In this document: in pieces, positions 45,853 through 59,926 of the stretch
Position numbering within the stretch: the stretch's first letter is position 1
Layout of the letters: each line of letters begins with the position of its first letter
NCBI GenBank assembly: GCA_900074885.1
Contig: FJUW01000054.1
Coordinates: forward strand, 186,001 to 250,000
Origin: Rhynchosporium graminicola
Lineage: Eukaryota; Ascomycota; Leotiomycetes; Helotiales; Ploettnerulaceae
Direction: 5' to 3'
DNA: 64,000 bases
Notes under the pieces: generated by a model
The model's database searches: none
What the model was told of the DNA's origin: nothing
What the model saw: the letters and a program-made list of their open reading frames with translations, nothing else
Program-made: the position numbers and the translations under genes

Positions 45853-48800
45853 TCGTAGGAGAGGGGAGGCGTGTATGTACTTTTCTATGGTTGAAGCATG
45901 GTTGTATGTCTAAAGAGAACGTGGCGTTGAAGGATTTTGGGGAGACTAAGATCTCATATCACGTCTAATGATAGACACGACACTCGCAGAGAATGAATTC
46001 TGAATGGCATGATTGCGCCGTAACAACACATTTTTAACCTGCCCATTTATATGTCTTATCCTCCAAAGTCGGTGTGACTCGCTGATCAGATGAATTTACA
46101 GTTGTGGAGATAAACTTCGTAAATCGCTATTCGATGTACTCTAAGAGCTTCATTTCAAAGCATGAGACTATACGTGAGTATTAAGCAATCATCTAAAGAC
46201 CTAACAAAGTTATATCACTCCCGATGGTAGCAGTCTTCCATAATGAAAACAAAGTACAACGCCACGGATTGATAAGTCGTGAGATAGTATGATTCTGATA
46301 GGACCGACGTATGTCTAAAGTTGCTATGTGGTGATGATCCTTTTAGGAATACTCTGCTCTTAGTAGTAGGGCTATAAATGTATTTGATATACACAGAGGA
46401 TCAACCTCCCGAATTCTCATTTCTCTAGAAAATATCGATTGCCAGGGCGTCTTAAATTTGATGCATGATTAAGAAAACATAAATGCTACGCAGTAACATA
46501 ACATTATGTCTTTTACAAGCATATCCAGGAATAAGAATACAAGTTTCAGATAAGAGACGAGAGGAGAGGAAAACGACTGCCTCTCATCTAGCTGACTACA
46601 AGCTACAGAGGGTCTCTCAGCTCGCCCGAGGAGTAGAGTGGCGGGTGTATCTATAGGATCATCTCTGCATTCTGGGTTACGCTGCAATATCCGTTGCCGA
46701 ATCTTTAGATTAGGATTTTGATGCTCAGATATGAGTAGATAGATAGCTTGTGCTGATGTCGCAAAATCGATCCAACACGTGAATGAATGGTTTCGCGAGG
46801 TGCTGCAAAGACAAACATAGGATAGGCAGTCGCAGAATTTCAACCACAACAATGACGCGTTGCTGTGCGGTTTGCAGGCACACCCGGTGTGGATAGTTTG
46901 GAGGCTGCGAGTGAGGACGATGCTCATTTTTGGCTATATAGACCGGACCAAAGTACCGATAATCAGATCACTGTCTCAGCTGTGCCACGTCTGGAGCTAA
47001 TGTAGGTCTAGTTTTCTTGCCTATCTGACTTCGTCACAAGCGAGTACACTACTCGCACTATTACGCTCTATTGAGGCTAAGCCGAGGCATCTCTTCAGTC
47101 ATCTCCCAGCTATAAACTCTTAGTCGTTTTCTTCATGCTGGTATTAATACTAAATCAACGAACTATCTGTTCCCTTGTACTTCTCTGACACCCTCAGCTC
47201 TGACCAATCTTATCGATTTCAACTGACACCTGGGTGCCTGTACGCTCTCATCTAAGCACGAAACCTGGAGGGTTTTTCGACACAACGACACTGCTGTCAA
47301 TTTATTCAGAAGAGAAACGAATATAATTGAAGGGCTATTGACAGCACATACTGGGACAAAGGCAGATGTTATATTATTTCAAATTGAGCTCTTAAGACTG
47401 TACTATATTCAGTTGGACTAGAAATTATTATCTTACTAGCAATCACCAAAGTTTTTCCGAACCAACTTCGCAGAAGTTTCCAATCTATATTGCTTTCTGC
47501 AGAGTGCCTGGCTGGCTCGAAAGTACTCAAGTTTATCTCATCCACTCTGCTGTAAATTGTTTGTATAATTCTCGGCTAAGAACTCTCCGAGGAGAATTGT
47601 ACCGAATCTGGTGTATTTGAACTGAAACCTGATGGTTGAATTTGATCTCCATTTACAATCTTTATTTTCACATGTTCCATTCACCGCCTTTCGTATTGTC
47701 CGGATCCGCTAGTAGAAGTATGAGAGCTGTCTTAGTATATAGTATAGAATTGAAAGTTCGGAGTACTTAGTCAAATGGTCTGTAACGTTGTGTGACGGTG
47801 AAGTTGTCACGTCTGTTGACATTCGTTTGTTTACCTTTGGCTCGCTAACAAGATTTATTACGCTAGCAATAATTCAAGCGAAACTGCGACTTGCAGCAAA
47901 AACTCTCTGAGTTACGGAGAGCGTGTTACCCCATCCTGGATGGATTCTCCACCTTCGGTACACCCACCGAATATGAGCTTGAAGTATGCAGCACCATAAA
48001 TTGATAGAACAAGGAGATTGCCCTCGCGCCCATCTTTCTAGCGGACCCATTCTCCGATGGCACTTTGAAGATCCACCGTGCTTAGGAGTTTGCCTTTGGC
48101 CATTTGACAATCAGCACTCCACAAAGCCCATGGCTCAGCGAACTAGTGTTTGTTGATTTGTAGTGCTAAGCGAGCCTTGTCTAACTTCATCACGAAACAC
48201 TAATGAAAGCCCGGGATTCATTCGGGTTTAGCAAGCAGATCATATTCCATCAAGGCCTTCAGGGAAGAGAGAATCGTCCAAATCTTACTTTAAGAATGTC
48301 ATCAACCATTTTCATGACATTAAAAAACTACGTCGTGCAACAAAATTTACACTTTCTTCTCGATCGCACAGCGGCCCACGGCGCGGGCCCAATTTCGGAT
48401 GAGCGATGTCCAGATTGTCACTTTGGTAAAGTCAGCAAAGAATTACGTGACATTGAATACATTACGACATGCAACCAAACATTCCATTTCTCATGCAAGA
48501 CTAAAAGCGGCGCGGCCAGGTCTCGGATACGGTTATCCACTAAAGTTTCAAGTGCGTAGGTATGTGAGGATTGGGCTCAATTTCGTATGTGAAAAGGGAT
48601 CGCAAGGTTCGTGGTCGTAGTGTATTAGGTGAAGTCTCTTCATATTTTGGGACCTAGCAGCCTAAAGCTAGTTCTCTGTGATCTCTATCTGAAACTGGCT
48701 ATGAAGGCACAGCTTCGAGTTTGTAGTCATACCCAAAATAGTGTGGCAGGAGTCACTTGAAGTTCGAGCGAAGTTGCTAGAGCCCTTGAATGATCCGTCA

Positions 48801-49144
48801 GTGCGTGGGCATCTAACATTTTTCATGTAAAGATACCAGACTCACTACCAGAATAAGTAGAGAGATTGTGTATATGTATAAGCACTGCCCATTGTCTTCT
48901 TGTATGCCTAGGGACGGATCTGGAGGTTAATAGACTTTAGGTGTAACAAGGATTTCAGGTGACATCAAACGGCGGATTTGACGATTGTCAAGTCTGAAAA
49001 TTGAACGACCCATTTTCGATTATATTCGTGACCTCAAAGCAGACTCTACAATTATCAACGCCAGATATCATATACTCATACCCAAGCCCGCGCAATAACA
49101 GTCATAAGCATTACCATCCCAGCCGTAGAGCTGGCCATAGGTCC
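45853..49144. other. Gene-free stretch
   Basis: About 3.3 kb between the convergent MAD1 and BIR1 genes. A 152-codon minus-strand frame from 46927 starts just after a TATA-like word but shows no domain or codon pattern I trust. No RNA gene was recognised. Confidence 0.5.
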
Positions 49145-51971
49145 CTATTCTAAACATTCCACTCCCTCCAAAGCCTGCATAGCTCTACTCCCCTCACTCT
49201 CAAAAACACTCACCATTCTCTCACATTCGCTCCTCAGTTTCTCTTCGGCCATAGCAGCATTGTACTGGATCCATTCCTCGACAGTCATCCGCTTCTCCGG
49301 ACTCGTCAACTCGCCAGTCTTGACTTTCTCAGCTGCGCCACCATAGAGATCCCCAATAGTACCAGTGGCTCTTGGAGATTTCATGAAGATAGTGTCAAGG
49401 TCGACCGACGTCCAGGGCTGATTGCTTTGGAGGCCTGCAATCACATTTTTCTTCGAAGGCGACGTTGTTGGTGTTGCGTCTGAAAGTGGAATGCGCTGTC
49501 TTGATGAAGTAGGGGTGGCTAGTTTCTGTGCTAGGGCGGAAGGTTTTGATAAGGGAGGATGATTTTCTGCATCCGATGATTGTGGACTTGGCTCGGGGGT
49601 CAGTTTCTTTGGAGAGGGAGTTATTGATCGAACTGGAGAGACTGCTTTATCCGGGGTTTTCTCGGGCTCGGCGAAAACTTCCGCTTCGACAGGCTGCTGC
49701 TCCTCTTCCTCGGGGACTGCCTCTTCGGAAGGTCGTGCTGGTGTCGACACTTTCCGAGGTCTACCGCGAGGTTTTGCAGCTCTGGATTTGGCTGGTTGAG
49801 GTACACGCTCTTCTTCCTCGATTACGGGCTTTGGCGTCCCCCGTACTGGAGAGTAGTATGTCTCCTTGGTGATTATGACCTCTTCCATATGGAGGGTGTT
49901 TTTGTGCTCTTGAGAAGGGATTGGTGCCTTTTCTTCTGTCGCCACGTCCGGCTCCTGAGCTTTTTGCACAATCTCCTCAATGTCTCTGCTGGGCCCTTTC
50001 TTCCCATCTTTTCCCTTAACCTTCTTGTTAATACTGCCACGCTTTGTCGAGCCGCCCCGGACAACCGTAGACTGGCTGGCCATGCTGGCATCAGTTTCAT
50101 TTCCAGATTCATCAAGTCGTTCCTCGAGTGCTTCTTCCACGACTGAAACGCCGGGCTCGATCACAGACATAACAGATCCTCGTGTAGCTCTTCCAGTTCC
50201 AGGAGCTTTCTTCGCTGGTTGACGAGCAGGTGCACGTTGTTTTTTCTGTTGAATACTTGGCGATGAATGCTGCAAAGACGTGCTATGATCAAGATCTTCA
50301 GTAACGTGCTGAGAAGCTTCCTCCTCTGCCAGACGTTCTTCCTCAGCTTGAGCTTTCTTTTCAGCGGCTCGTTGCTTTACAGAAACCTTGCGAGGTTGTT
50401 TTCCCTTGGCACCCTTCGACTTTGGAAGCGGCTTCGATCCGAGTTCCATCGCTTCAAGTTCCGCATCGATCATGGCCTCATCGATCTCTATTGGAGCAGC
50501 GTCAAACATGTGGTAATCTTTTTTGGCGATTTTGCTGGCTCGTGTTCCTCTCTTTGGAGGCAAAATAGTCGCATGTTCATCCTCGTCTTCTGTCAAAGGC
50601 CTCTCGAGGTCAGCTTCTAGAGCTTTGTCGATTTCGTCATCATCCAGGGCGGGTGCTCTTGTCGAAGCCACTGACGCGGCGGAAACTTTACGAGATACTC
50701 TTCTTTTTCTACCAGCTGGCTTGGCATGTTCTTGGGGCTGCTCATCAACACTCATTATCGAGTCATTGACAGCAGTGCTCCCTCTCGTTCGTGTCGCTCT
50801 TCTTTTCGCTGGAGGGGCAATATCGACAGTATGCGCAGTCTCCGGCTGCTCTTCACTCTTTCGTTTCCTTCCTCGAGTTGACTTTGGCGCCTCTTCCATT
50901 TCCAGGTCCACTTTTACTTCAAAATCGTCGTCTTCTGGCTCGGGAGCCCGAATGACCTCAACAGGCTCGCTTTTCTTTGCTCTTGTTTTTTTAGTCTTTG
51001 CAGCCGGGGCTTTCTTTGCCCTTCCCATCCTTTTCGTAGTTGCGTTCGTTGCCGTTGTCAAAATGCTGTCCTCCTCCTCAGCTGGCAGATCTTCTGGTGG
51101 TTCTGACGCAACTGTGAATGCAGATTGAGTAGAGAGTCTGGATGCTTTTGATACTCTGTCTCTCTTCGCTTTGGCTTTCTTCGGAGCAGGACTTTTCAAG
51201 TGTTCGTTGATAAGAACGAAGAAAGGGCAGTCCGATGAACGCTTGAAATGTTCGTCCCTGCCTAATTAGGAACTGCTTAAATGTGACAGTGCCACCCTGA
51301 ACTTACAAAGGCTTGTCCGAATTTTCCCAACCGTCTAGAGCCAGGTTACAATACGTGCAGGTAGCCATATCATCGTATTCTGGGGTTGGGGTGTACTTCC
51401 ACCCTGCATCAACCATCTGATGGTCTTGATTAGCATTGAATAACACTAGAGATAACAACCCGCACCTGCTTGACCTTGCATTTCCAGCCTTTTTTCCCTT
51501 CGTGTGGCCATTTGTCCGAGAAAGTAGCTTTCCGCGCAGCAATCATGGCCGAGCTTGAAGGATACTCTACACTCAAAACCTCGTCGCCCTTCTCGATTGT
51601 TGCCACAATCGCCCAGCCGCAATCCGGAGAATGTTTCAAGTGTTCTGCCAATGGATCGTCGTTCTCTTCCCATCCATCGAGAGCCCTATGGCAGAGAAAA
51701 CACACGCAGTTGTCCGGATTTGCTTGTTGGGGATAGAAGAAGAAACCGGCTCTAGCAAGCTAGACGCGCGTCAGGGGATTATTCACAGATTCTTTAATAT
51801 CAGATCACTGACCTCTTCGCCGGTGAGAAACTTGTGAGGCCATCTCAAGGACTTTCCGCCCTTTGTGCTCGCGTTCGATGCGCGCCGTTTTGCAACTTGC
51901 TGCGCGTTCTGGAATGATGCGATTCGGGCCTCGTAGGTGAAGTACTGGTCTGCCACATCACCGATAGCCAT
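49145..51971 (-). CDS. BIR1: Bir1/survivin-type chromosomal passenger protein
   Basis: BIR-domain subunit of the chromosomal passenger complex that targets Aurora kinase to centromeres. 891 residues; exons 51813-51971, 51466-51759, 51307-51416 and 49145-51257, introns 49-53 bases. First BIR domain (residues ~12-105) has zinc ligands in CVCFLCHRALDGW and HLKHSPDC. The second (~118-200) has CTYCNLALDGW and HFKRSSDC. Both keep the C-x2-C...H-x6-C spacing. A ~550-residue linker is rich in Lys/Arg, Glu and Ser/Thr-Pro, with KKAPAAKTKKTRAKK and RGRPRKVST (AT-hook-like) pieces, probably heavily phosphorylated. The C-terminal ~90 residues (DLDTIFMKSPRATGTIGDLY, MTVEEWIQYNAAMAEEKL) are the conserved segment found in filamentous-fungal Bir1. 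The inner ATG at 51971 was preferred over an upstream TTG. Confidence 0.93.
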
Positions 51972-52800
51972 TCTGTCGCTCAAGAGATATGTTTTCGTGG
52001 TATTTGTGCTGTCGTGAGGAAGTTTTCAGTATTGGGAGTACATCAACACGCTTGTTATAATAAGCCTAATTCGAGAGGGAAATTGCGCGACCGTTTCGTT
52101 GTTTTGCAATTTTATTTCAGTGTCGCAAGTCGAGATCCAAGATATAGTCTGTTGTTAGTATAAATTGACGCGCCAATGTGTCGGAAACGCGATGTTGTTG
52201 GATGTGCTATTGCAACACAGGTTTCATCTAGGGGGAGCTCAATCTGGGTGTCAACAAACCTGGACCAGATCGGGACTAGTCTTTAACTTATCCGTCTTGG
52301 TTATAATCGCCCCACTCTAACCTCTACAGCCAACCGCCTTTGACTCTTGATCTGGAGAGCAACAACATAATAGCTGTTGTTGACTACCAGTTCAGGGCTC
52401 GATTCGATGAATGCCTTCATTAGACTTACACTGACAATTTTACAAGCAAGATTTCCAGGCATTTGCATCTTTTCTGCTAATCCAGTGGTGTATTTCGTGA
52501 CGGCACAACCGCATTGAAAGTAGAAGTATAACTGAATTACTGTTTATCCTTTGAGTAATTGAATGGTTACATACAATTGGAATAATTCCCTCGCGAACGT
52601 TGCAGGGTCGCCCAGTGTATTGTAGCTATCCGTGAATCTGTTGCTGCTGCATGATTTTCATGATGCAAGTAGGCATTTGGTACGAAGAGCTGAACTTCTG
52701 TCATCAGTCTGTTCCTATCACAGTTTTTCAAGTTTTCAAGCGAAATTTCTTCAACCAGACTCAAAATGGCAACCTCGATTTCGTGTAAGCATGAACCAAA
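51972..52800. other. Intergenic region BIR1/kinase
   Basis: About 830 bases holding the BIR1 promoter and the 3' flank of the kinase gene. No other feature is visible. Confidence 0.5.
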
Positions 52801-54265
52801 CTATTTGGGGTTCAAGTACGTATGCGACAAAGCCTAGAAGAATCGGACGCGATTAGTATACATTGCTAAATCAAGCAAGTGAGGTGTGAGCAAACCTCCG
52901 CAGCCGTCACCCTGTTGCCACTCTCAAAACAGACCAACCTGCTACACAAGTCCCTCGCATTCTGATTCGCATCTGGCAGCAACTCATTCCACGTCTTCCC
53001 CGGAAACTCTTGATACCATTTGAAAGGCGGCGTCGAGAAGTTCTTTGCTTCCGGCCAGGTCTCCTCTGTTGGCGTACCCACAGTTTTGAACATACTTAGA
53101 ATCAACCCCAGCTGATTTCCATCTTCGGAGGTCTCTCTTGATTTAAACAGGGTCGTTGGAGGTTTGCGTAGACATTCAACAAGCATGGTTCCTGCAGACC
53201 ACATGTCGAGACTAGTATCATATGCGCGGTTTCCGAATAGTGTTTCTGGTGCTCGATAGCATGTTGTGCCTACTTCGAGGACTTTGTGCTCAGAAGGTTC
53301 GTCATTGATGGAGAAAGAGGGATGCCATGTTGTGCCAAAGTCGGAGAGATATGATGGGCCTGTCCTTGATGCGAGCAGGAGGTTGGAAGGTTTAATGTCT
53401 CGGTGTATAATCCCCTTTCCATGTAGATAGGCTAATGCCGAGAAGAGATCTCGGAAGCAACTTTTGGTGACTTCCTCTGGGACTTCGCCTGACCCAATGA
53501 CTTTCGCAAGTGTCAGAGGAACGAAGGGAAATACCAGAACAAGTCGGCCTTCTGAATCTTTGAAAGTCTCGATTAAGTTTATGATATGTGGGTGTGTGTG
53601 CGATATTAGAATCTTGACTTCTCGTTCTGGGTTGTGAGGTTCGATTTTGTGGGTTTCAGTGATGACTTTGAGTGCTACAATCTTGGATTGGTAGACTTCT
53701 GCTACAAATCCCGAAGCGATGTGATGGCAATTCTGGTATTTGCCAATGGGGATACCTGGAGTCGAAGGCTCTGGCTCTGGATCGCGGAGATCAGTTGGAG
53801 ACTCGTTGATTACGGCGTTGCAGACAGATTCATATGCCTCCTGTTTGACATTAGGGAAGTTCTATAACGATTTTGGGTTACTGAAGATTTGAGTATTGAG
53901 AAGCAAGCAAATTGTCCTTGCAACGAGAGAAGGGGCCAATAGAACGTGAAACATGATTAGCAAAATATGGAACATTAATCGGAGGAAATCCAGGCGACAA
54001 AATCATTGAAACAACGCACATCAAGTGGTGTGGTATTTCAGAAATGCACTCACCCTTGACTCAGAGGTATTGTAAGCGTCGGATTCTACAGCAAAGGCAG
54101 ACTTGTGTGCAGTTCCCGTAGAACTGAGTCCTTTGGCCTCAATACTCTTCTTCCTAGGACAATCAATCTCTGCGCGCAAGCCATAGATATTACTCACAAC
54201 TTTTCTATGTTCTCATAGCGCTCTGTAGCGCCTAGACTTGACCTCCAATTAGTTGGGTTTTCCAT
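52801..54265 (-). CDS. CDK-like protein kinase (Csk1/CDK-activating-kinase type)
   Basis: Serine/threonine kinase of the CMGC group, 388 residues, most like fungal Csk1-type kinases that activate cyclin-dependent kinases; the assignment is by overall resemblance. Exons 54198-54265, 54054-54153, 52896-53861 and 52801-52833. The core holds IASGFVAEVYQSKIVALKVI (Gly loop and Lys), NPEREVKILISHTHPHI (Glu), IIHRDIKPSNLLL catalytic loop, YLSDFGTTWHP, and GTTCYRAPETL at the activation segment. MWSAGTMLVECL and GTPTEETWPEAKNF follow the CDK pattern. The last intron contains TACTAAT and its removal gives the end ALSHTYLNPK. The domain is free of ATG before MWSAG, so an ATG-based search finds only the end of it. 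The exon 2/3 junction near residue 56 could shift by a few residues. Confidence 0.88.
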
Positions 54266-54774
54266 CTTCGCGAATGCAGGAGTATATCGAAGAGCAGTGA
54301 CCTGACGCAGTGGAGATCAATCAGTTGTTTACTGCCTACTTTACCGACTGTTGACCAGAAGCGATAAGGATCGTACCGTGCCGGTAAGCGTTTGTACCGA
54401 GGTTGATGCTGAGAGTCTGTCTGTAGATGCAAGTAGTACAACGAGAACCATTACCAACCTGAATTATTATCTACTTAGGTAGGATACATGTAAGTAAACA
54501 TCACAATTGGCGAAAGGTCGTCTTTGACGTCGTGGCATGTTACTTATATGCATAAGATCGATAGGCACAGGGATATGCTTGCATGAACGGAGATCTGCCC
54601 ACAAGAGCCGCGACTTACTCACCAAACTTAACTTGAAGGGAAGCTCGGCGTCGACAACTACCTCGCCTTACACCCTTAACAACCACGTCGTCGCTGCATC
54701 GCACAGACATTATATTATCTATTATTATGCGCAATTGTCAAGTCTGCCTCTGAGTATCTGGCAATACCGTTACA
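54266..54774. promoter_or_regulatory. Bidirectional promoter, kinase/SYP1
   Basis: Only 509 bases separate the start codons of the minus-strand kinase and plus-strand SYP1, so both promoters must lie here. No clear TATA box is seen in either direction. Confidence 0.55.
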
Positions 54775-57696
54775 ATGGAGGCTTTATCCCGGCCAGATTA
54801 TCCTGCCGCCCTGGTAAATGTCACAAGTGCACTCCAGCTCATCGCTTTGCGCCCATGCTAATTGCGTCAAAGGGGCGACTGGCACCAGGAAATGCAAACA
54901 CCAGGCTTGCAGAAAGAGTGAGGAAGATTGGAAAGATTAATACGGAGATTGCAGGATGGCTGCAGGTAAGCGGGAACGAGTGGAGGATTTTGGGTACTGT
55001 TTATTTACATTACCTAGGAGCGCCGGAAAGTCGAGGAAGCATATGTCGCAGGTCTGAAAAAGCTTGCCACCCGACCATTAGCAGATCTCGAGAAAGATTT
55101 AGGGTATGTGCGGCACCCTCGAGGACTATACGCTCGCTGACGGATGACAAAGGATATTCGATGCCCCATGGAGGAAGATAGTTGAATCAACGGGAGAAAT
55201 GGCCAAGTCTCACTATCTGCTGGCCGACCGGATAGAGAAAGATGTCGAGCAGCCCTTGCGAAACTTCAATTCGAGCAATAGAGAAATGTCAGCAATGACT
55301 ACCACACAAGGCAACTTGGCTGCCATAGCAAGAGAGGTCGAAGAGGCCCAGGACAAATCTGACAAGCTGAGCAAGAAGGGTGGGAAAGCCAGTGCACAAA
55401 AGGTCGACGCAGCCCAATCAAGACTTCAGACAGCAACTGCTGCGTGGGATGCCCAAGCACCTTTCATATTTGAGACTTTGCAAACACTCGATGAGCGACG
55501 ATTGAACCACCTCCGGGATGTCCTTACACAATACCAGACTCTTGAAATGGACAATATCAATCGATCACAGAAAGTTGTGGAGAATACTTTGGAGCTCTTA
55601 TTGGAGATTGAGACAGCTCAAGAAATCCAAAACTGGTCACAAGCTGCAGGCATAGGAGGAAAGCCTGCCCTGGAAAGGAGTTCAACAGCAAGACAATCTT
55701 CTACGAGGCAGTCTTCAATCGCTGGTAGCACTGGCGCTGCGAACACCTCTGTGCCTGCTCCACCAAACCCTGCATCAACACATACAGACAATCAGAGCGA
55801 GCACTCCGAGAAGCGTGAAGGTAGGAGAATTCAATTCGCCGCATCTTGTGTTGAAGAACTTGATCGACTTTTGCGGACACTTCCTACACATGCATTCTGA
55901 CTGTATACTAGAAACCAAGTTGAAAAGCCGATTCGGTACTATGCTTGGGCGCCGGCGTCAAAGTATACAGGGTGGATTTGGGCGGGCACCATCCCCGAAC
56001 AAGGGATTTACACCATTCGGAGGAAGAAATACAGCAAGTAGAGATGGTAGACCGAACCCTTCTCCAGGAGCTTCATCCAACAACCTACGTGAACCATCAG
56101 CGCCTGATAATCGACTTTCGTCACTAGCTGAATCACCTCCGGCACGTAGTCCAATCTCGCACACCAATGGACACACACAAGATAATGATCCAAACTCTAT
56201 CAACTTTATCGCATCAAACATCCATGACGCGCCCCCAACCCCACGTGCGACAAACGGCACTGCAGCATCAAATTTGCCAGATCTTTCAGATGTTCAACCA
56301 CCACCAGGCCCTCCTCCGTCTCATATAAGGGCCACTCCTGAGGCGTCAAAGGATGCCGAGGGCTTCTCGATGCCAGCACCTATGAATGATCCAATAACTC
56401 AAGCACAGCAAGCTGCGGCACTGGAAGGAGAGCAACCGCAATTTAAGCTCGATATCCGCAATGAGCCGATTCCAGAACAAGACGCTGATGCACAAGCGGC
56501 CTTGTCAAACGTCGCTAACACGCTCAGATCTTCAACCATTCCAGGCCGCAAGACTGGAACTGTTCGAGGTCGACGAGACGTTCGAAATACAATGTTTGTG
56601 CCCACAGCGCCCACCGAAAATTCTCTCGACGTAGCCAGCTCGGGTATTGCGTATCCCCCGTCTCCGGGAAATGCAACTGGTCGAGCTGCTGCTCTCGCAG
56701 CTTTGTCTTCTGGCGAGCATGCGCCTGGTCAAAATTCTTCGGACACAACATCTATTCGGTCTGGACATTCGTTGGCTAATCATGCTGTGGTCAAACATGC
56801 AGAATCTAATGTACCTGGCTTGCATGCTTCCATCATCGAGACCGTGAGCGTGACATTTGAAAATGGCGTAGTGACGACTTCGAAGATCAATGGAGAGATC
56901 GCACTATTTCACAACCGGGACGCTGACGATTCGTCTTCTTCTAGTAAGCTATAAGACTTCTTGACGTGATAAAGCTAATTCCAATACAGGTGATAATAAC
57001 ATAATCAGGATTAATAACTTCCCTACTATGGAATCAATTGGTCCTAACCGAACATTTGTTCATCCCATTTCTGAACAGAAACCCGATGAATTCACAGTTG
57101 ACCTCTCGCACCTCTCCTCTAAACCCTCTGTTGCTTTCACATACCGTGTTCACGCCGATGAAGCAACGATGGCCACTCAAGGGCCACTTCTTATGAGGCA
57201 AAGCTGGAAGCTGCAAGGCGATAGGCTAGGTCTCGTCATAGAGTACAGCCTAAACCCCACCTTCAGCTCGGAACCTGTAGCATTTAGCAACCTGTTTCTG
57301 GTTGGTATATACCAAGGCGCACGCGCAACAGCATGTCAGACAAAACCTACGGGCACACACCTGAAGGAGAAATCCCTTGTGTACTGGCGTCTTGGGGACG
57401 TGACACTTTCGCACGACTGGCACAAGATCATATGCAGAGTTTCAGGCACAGAAAACGCAATGCCCGAACCTGGACATGTCGAAGCTCGCTGGGAGATCGC
57501 CAACTTTACGGGCGCGTCTACTGGCAGCGGGATCAGTCTTTCAAGATCTGAGCAGAGTAAGGGGAAAGGCAAAGAGGAGAACGATGATCCATTTGCTGAT
57601 GCAACGACTCCTGGAATTCCAACCACCCCACTGGGGATGTGGACCGATGTCGAAACGATTAAGAAGTTGGTTAGTGGAAAATATGAGGCGCGATAA
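54775..57696 (+). CDS. SYP1: Endocytic F-BAR/muHD adaptor Syp1
   Basis: Early-arriving endocytic adaptor of the FCHo/Syp1 family that binds curved plasma membrane and cargo and also acts near septins in yeast. 874 residues; exons 54775-54813, 54873-54965, 55018-55103, 55153-55820, 55912-56943 and 56990-57696. The F-BAR domain (about residues 1-270) begins MEALSRPDYPAALGRLAPGN and includes RVRKIGKINTEIAGWLQERR and LKKLATRPLADLEKDLGIFD. The middle (~270-590) is Ser/Pro/Asn-rich with PPPGPPPSHIR, likely disordered and able to bind SH3 proteins. The mu-homology domain (~595-874) starts GLHASIIETVSVTFENGVV and carries RQSWKLQGDRLGLVIEYSLN and WRLGDVTL, ending DVETIKKLVSGKYEAR. A short acidic/Lys insert (KGKGKEENDDPFAD) contains a DPF motif of the kind that binds adaptor appendages. 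Confidence 0.95.
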
Positions 57697-59926
57697 GGGC
57701 GCATAATTCTAAGTGGATTCGGCGATGGTATTCATGTGAAGAGGTGGAGAGACTGCATACATAATTGGGACAAGCGAGGGTGACGACGATTGTGTAATTT
57801 ATCTGTACAGCTTAATACATTGTATTATCAAAGTACGCCTGTCTTTTCCAGGACTCGAAAAGCCTTCATGTTGTTTTGGTACATCAGTCTCTCCTCACAA
57901 GATCACTTGTTATCGGACCATATGTGATAGGTTGATACAGACGAACCCTCAACACATCAGAACCCAAATGCATGAGGGGCATTTGGGTTTAAATTTTTGC
58001 AGTTGGGCTTTCCAAGCTAAAAGCTTGGTTCTGCTGCCAGCGAAACTGGCTTTTCTCTCCTTGCGTATCCGGCCTATGTTGCCTCGATTCACTCGACTTC
58101 AGTTTAACATGATATGTCACATCTCAAAATAACTTGAAGATTTGGTATAGACATGGCGTGAACAGCTGGGACTGCGCGTGTTTGTCACTGTCCAAGGTAT
58201 ACAGTATGAGAAGAGCGGGTCTCTAATGAAAAGAGGTGTGCAGTGGTGAGGTTGCTACGAAGGAAGGAAATTGGCAGTGGTAAAATTAAACTCTCTGTCA
58301 TATGCACCCTTTGCGTCTTACAAAAAATAGCAGCAGGCGGAAATACCTTGGATGCTCGGATGCTCGCGTCACTGGTATACGATGCCTATTTTTATTTCCT
58401 GTTCGTTCATCATTGAGAACTTGGGACAGAAGGCAGCATACAGCAAGTATGGATTAATCAAATTTAGGGCGAAAAGAGAGGCTTACACTCATTGTACTCG
58501 CTGGCTTGCTCTGGTCTCGTTTCCTTCAAGGAATGTTCGGGTAACTGTGTTCAGTCTTCGACAATTGAAGGAGGCGAGAAGGCGCAAGTAGGTTCTAGGT
58601 CACAAGGCGGGGTTTTGGAAGTGCAATGATCTCTGCCCGAAAGTAGAATCTACAATATAACTTCCTGCACTCCCCTCATCGAGAAAGGTCCTATTTCTAT
58701 ACCCTAGTAAGCCAGACTACCTTGGCTCGATGAGCCATACGTGCAAGGGGTGGACTGCATTACGCTTCTACTTTGGTACATCACACATGTACCAAGAGGC
58801 GCTGTTTTCTCGGTCAGCTTTTGATTGATCATGTGGTCATATGCCTTGACTTTCGAGTGCACTATTTGGGTCTCGGTTAAGCAAAGTAAACAAAGCTGAT
58901 TTTGTGGGGAGGATAGATCCACTTTTCTATAATATGCTAGCACTGCACTATCACAAGGAAACTTAGGCTTGAATTATAATTTACTAAGTAGCTGTAAGTC
59001 CACGATTTCTAGATAGAGGTATGATATACATTTGATCCGTGCCAAAGCTCGTTTACTCTACGCTATTCAGATCTCATGTTTCTTGGCGATGAGTGGTTCG
59101 GTGTAGCTACAACTGAGACTGAGGTCGCAAAAACCCTCGCATTCGATAAAATTCAAAGTCGGCATCGGAAAGGCGGACCGGCAGATATCGCCCCGAACTT
59201 ATACTTCTTCCGATTACTCTGAGCTGCTGAACTCACCTGGCGACAGGCTGATATTCCGGTTGGTTCCTTAATATAGATTCGGGTATTAGTTCATGCCAGC
59301 CTTGCCAGTTCGTGGCAGATTTCATCTGAATATAGATTGATACCAAGAATAGAATGAATAGAGCAGAGGTCTGTGTCATGTCAAGTCAGGATATATCTTC
59401 CATATTTCGTCTAATTGCCTGTCCCGCTGCTACGTTACTCGGTGACTTGCTTTCGGGTAAACCATATCAATCAGCTTTAATGCAAGATGAGTCTGTGCTA
59501 CCTATTGAGAAGATAGCAGATAGAGAATAGGTGGTCTAGACCGAGGAGGTTTTCGTACCGTGCCTTGGCATAGTGGTGGCTCCTCTCATAGCATTAAAGG
59601 CAAGACAACTTGCCATTAATAGAATGTAAGGTCTGAAACGTAGATTAAAGACTGAAAAATCCAAATCATCACCCGTGGGGTCTCCTCTGCCGCTTTGCCA
59701 TGGCCGGGTTCCTGGCGGTACCTGAGCTTTTATCTTTGCTGAGGCGGGAGTTGGTTTAATGAAGATTCTGCCTTCGTTACCTCCATGGTCAATGCAACAA
59801 ATCTGGTATGGTATAGCTGGCCGGGTGGCGGCGAAGCTTAGGCAAATGTTTGTATAGAGTGCCGGGAGATTGTCTTGTAAATAGATGAGAGCCGCTTACT
59901 TGTATATTAATGTGGCCCTGTCCACC

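Noticed and set aside
46469..46927. A 152-codon minus-strand frame with ATG just after a TATA-like word
   Set aside because: Composition is not coding-like, no domain or signal is recognisable, and the TATA word is only ~10 bases from the ATG.
49528..51128. Several plus-strand frames of 80-200 codons inside BIR1
   Set aside because: Mirror frames of the Lys/Glu/Ser-rich BIR1 linker; the minus-strand frame carries the conserved protein.
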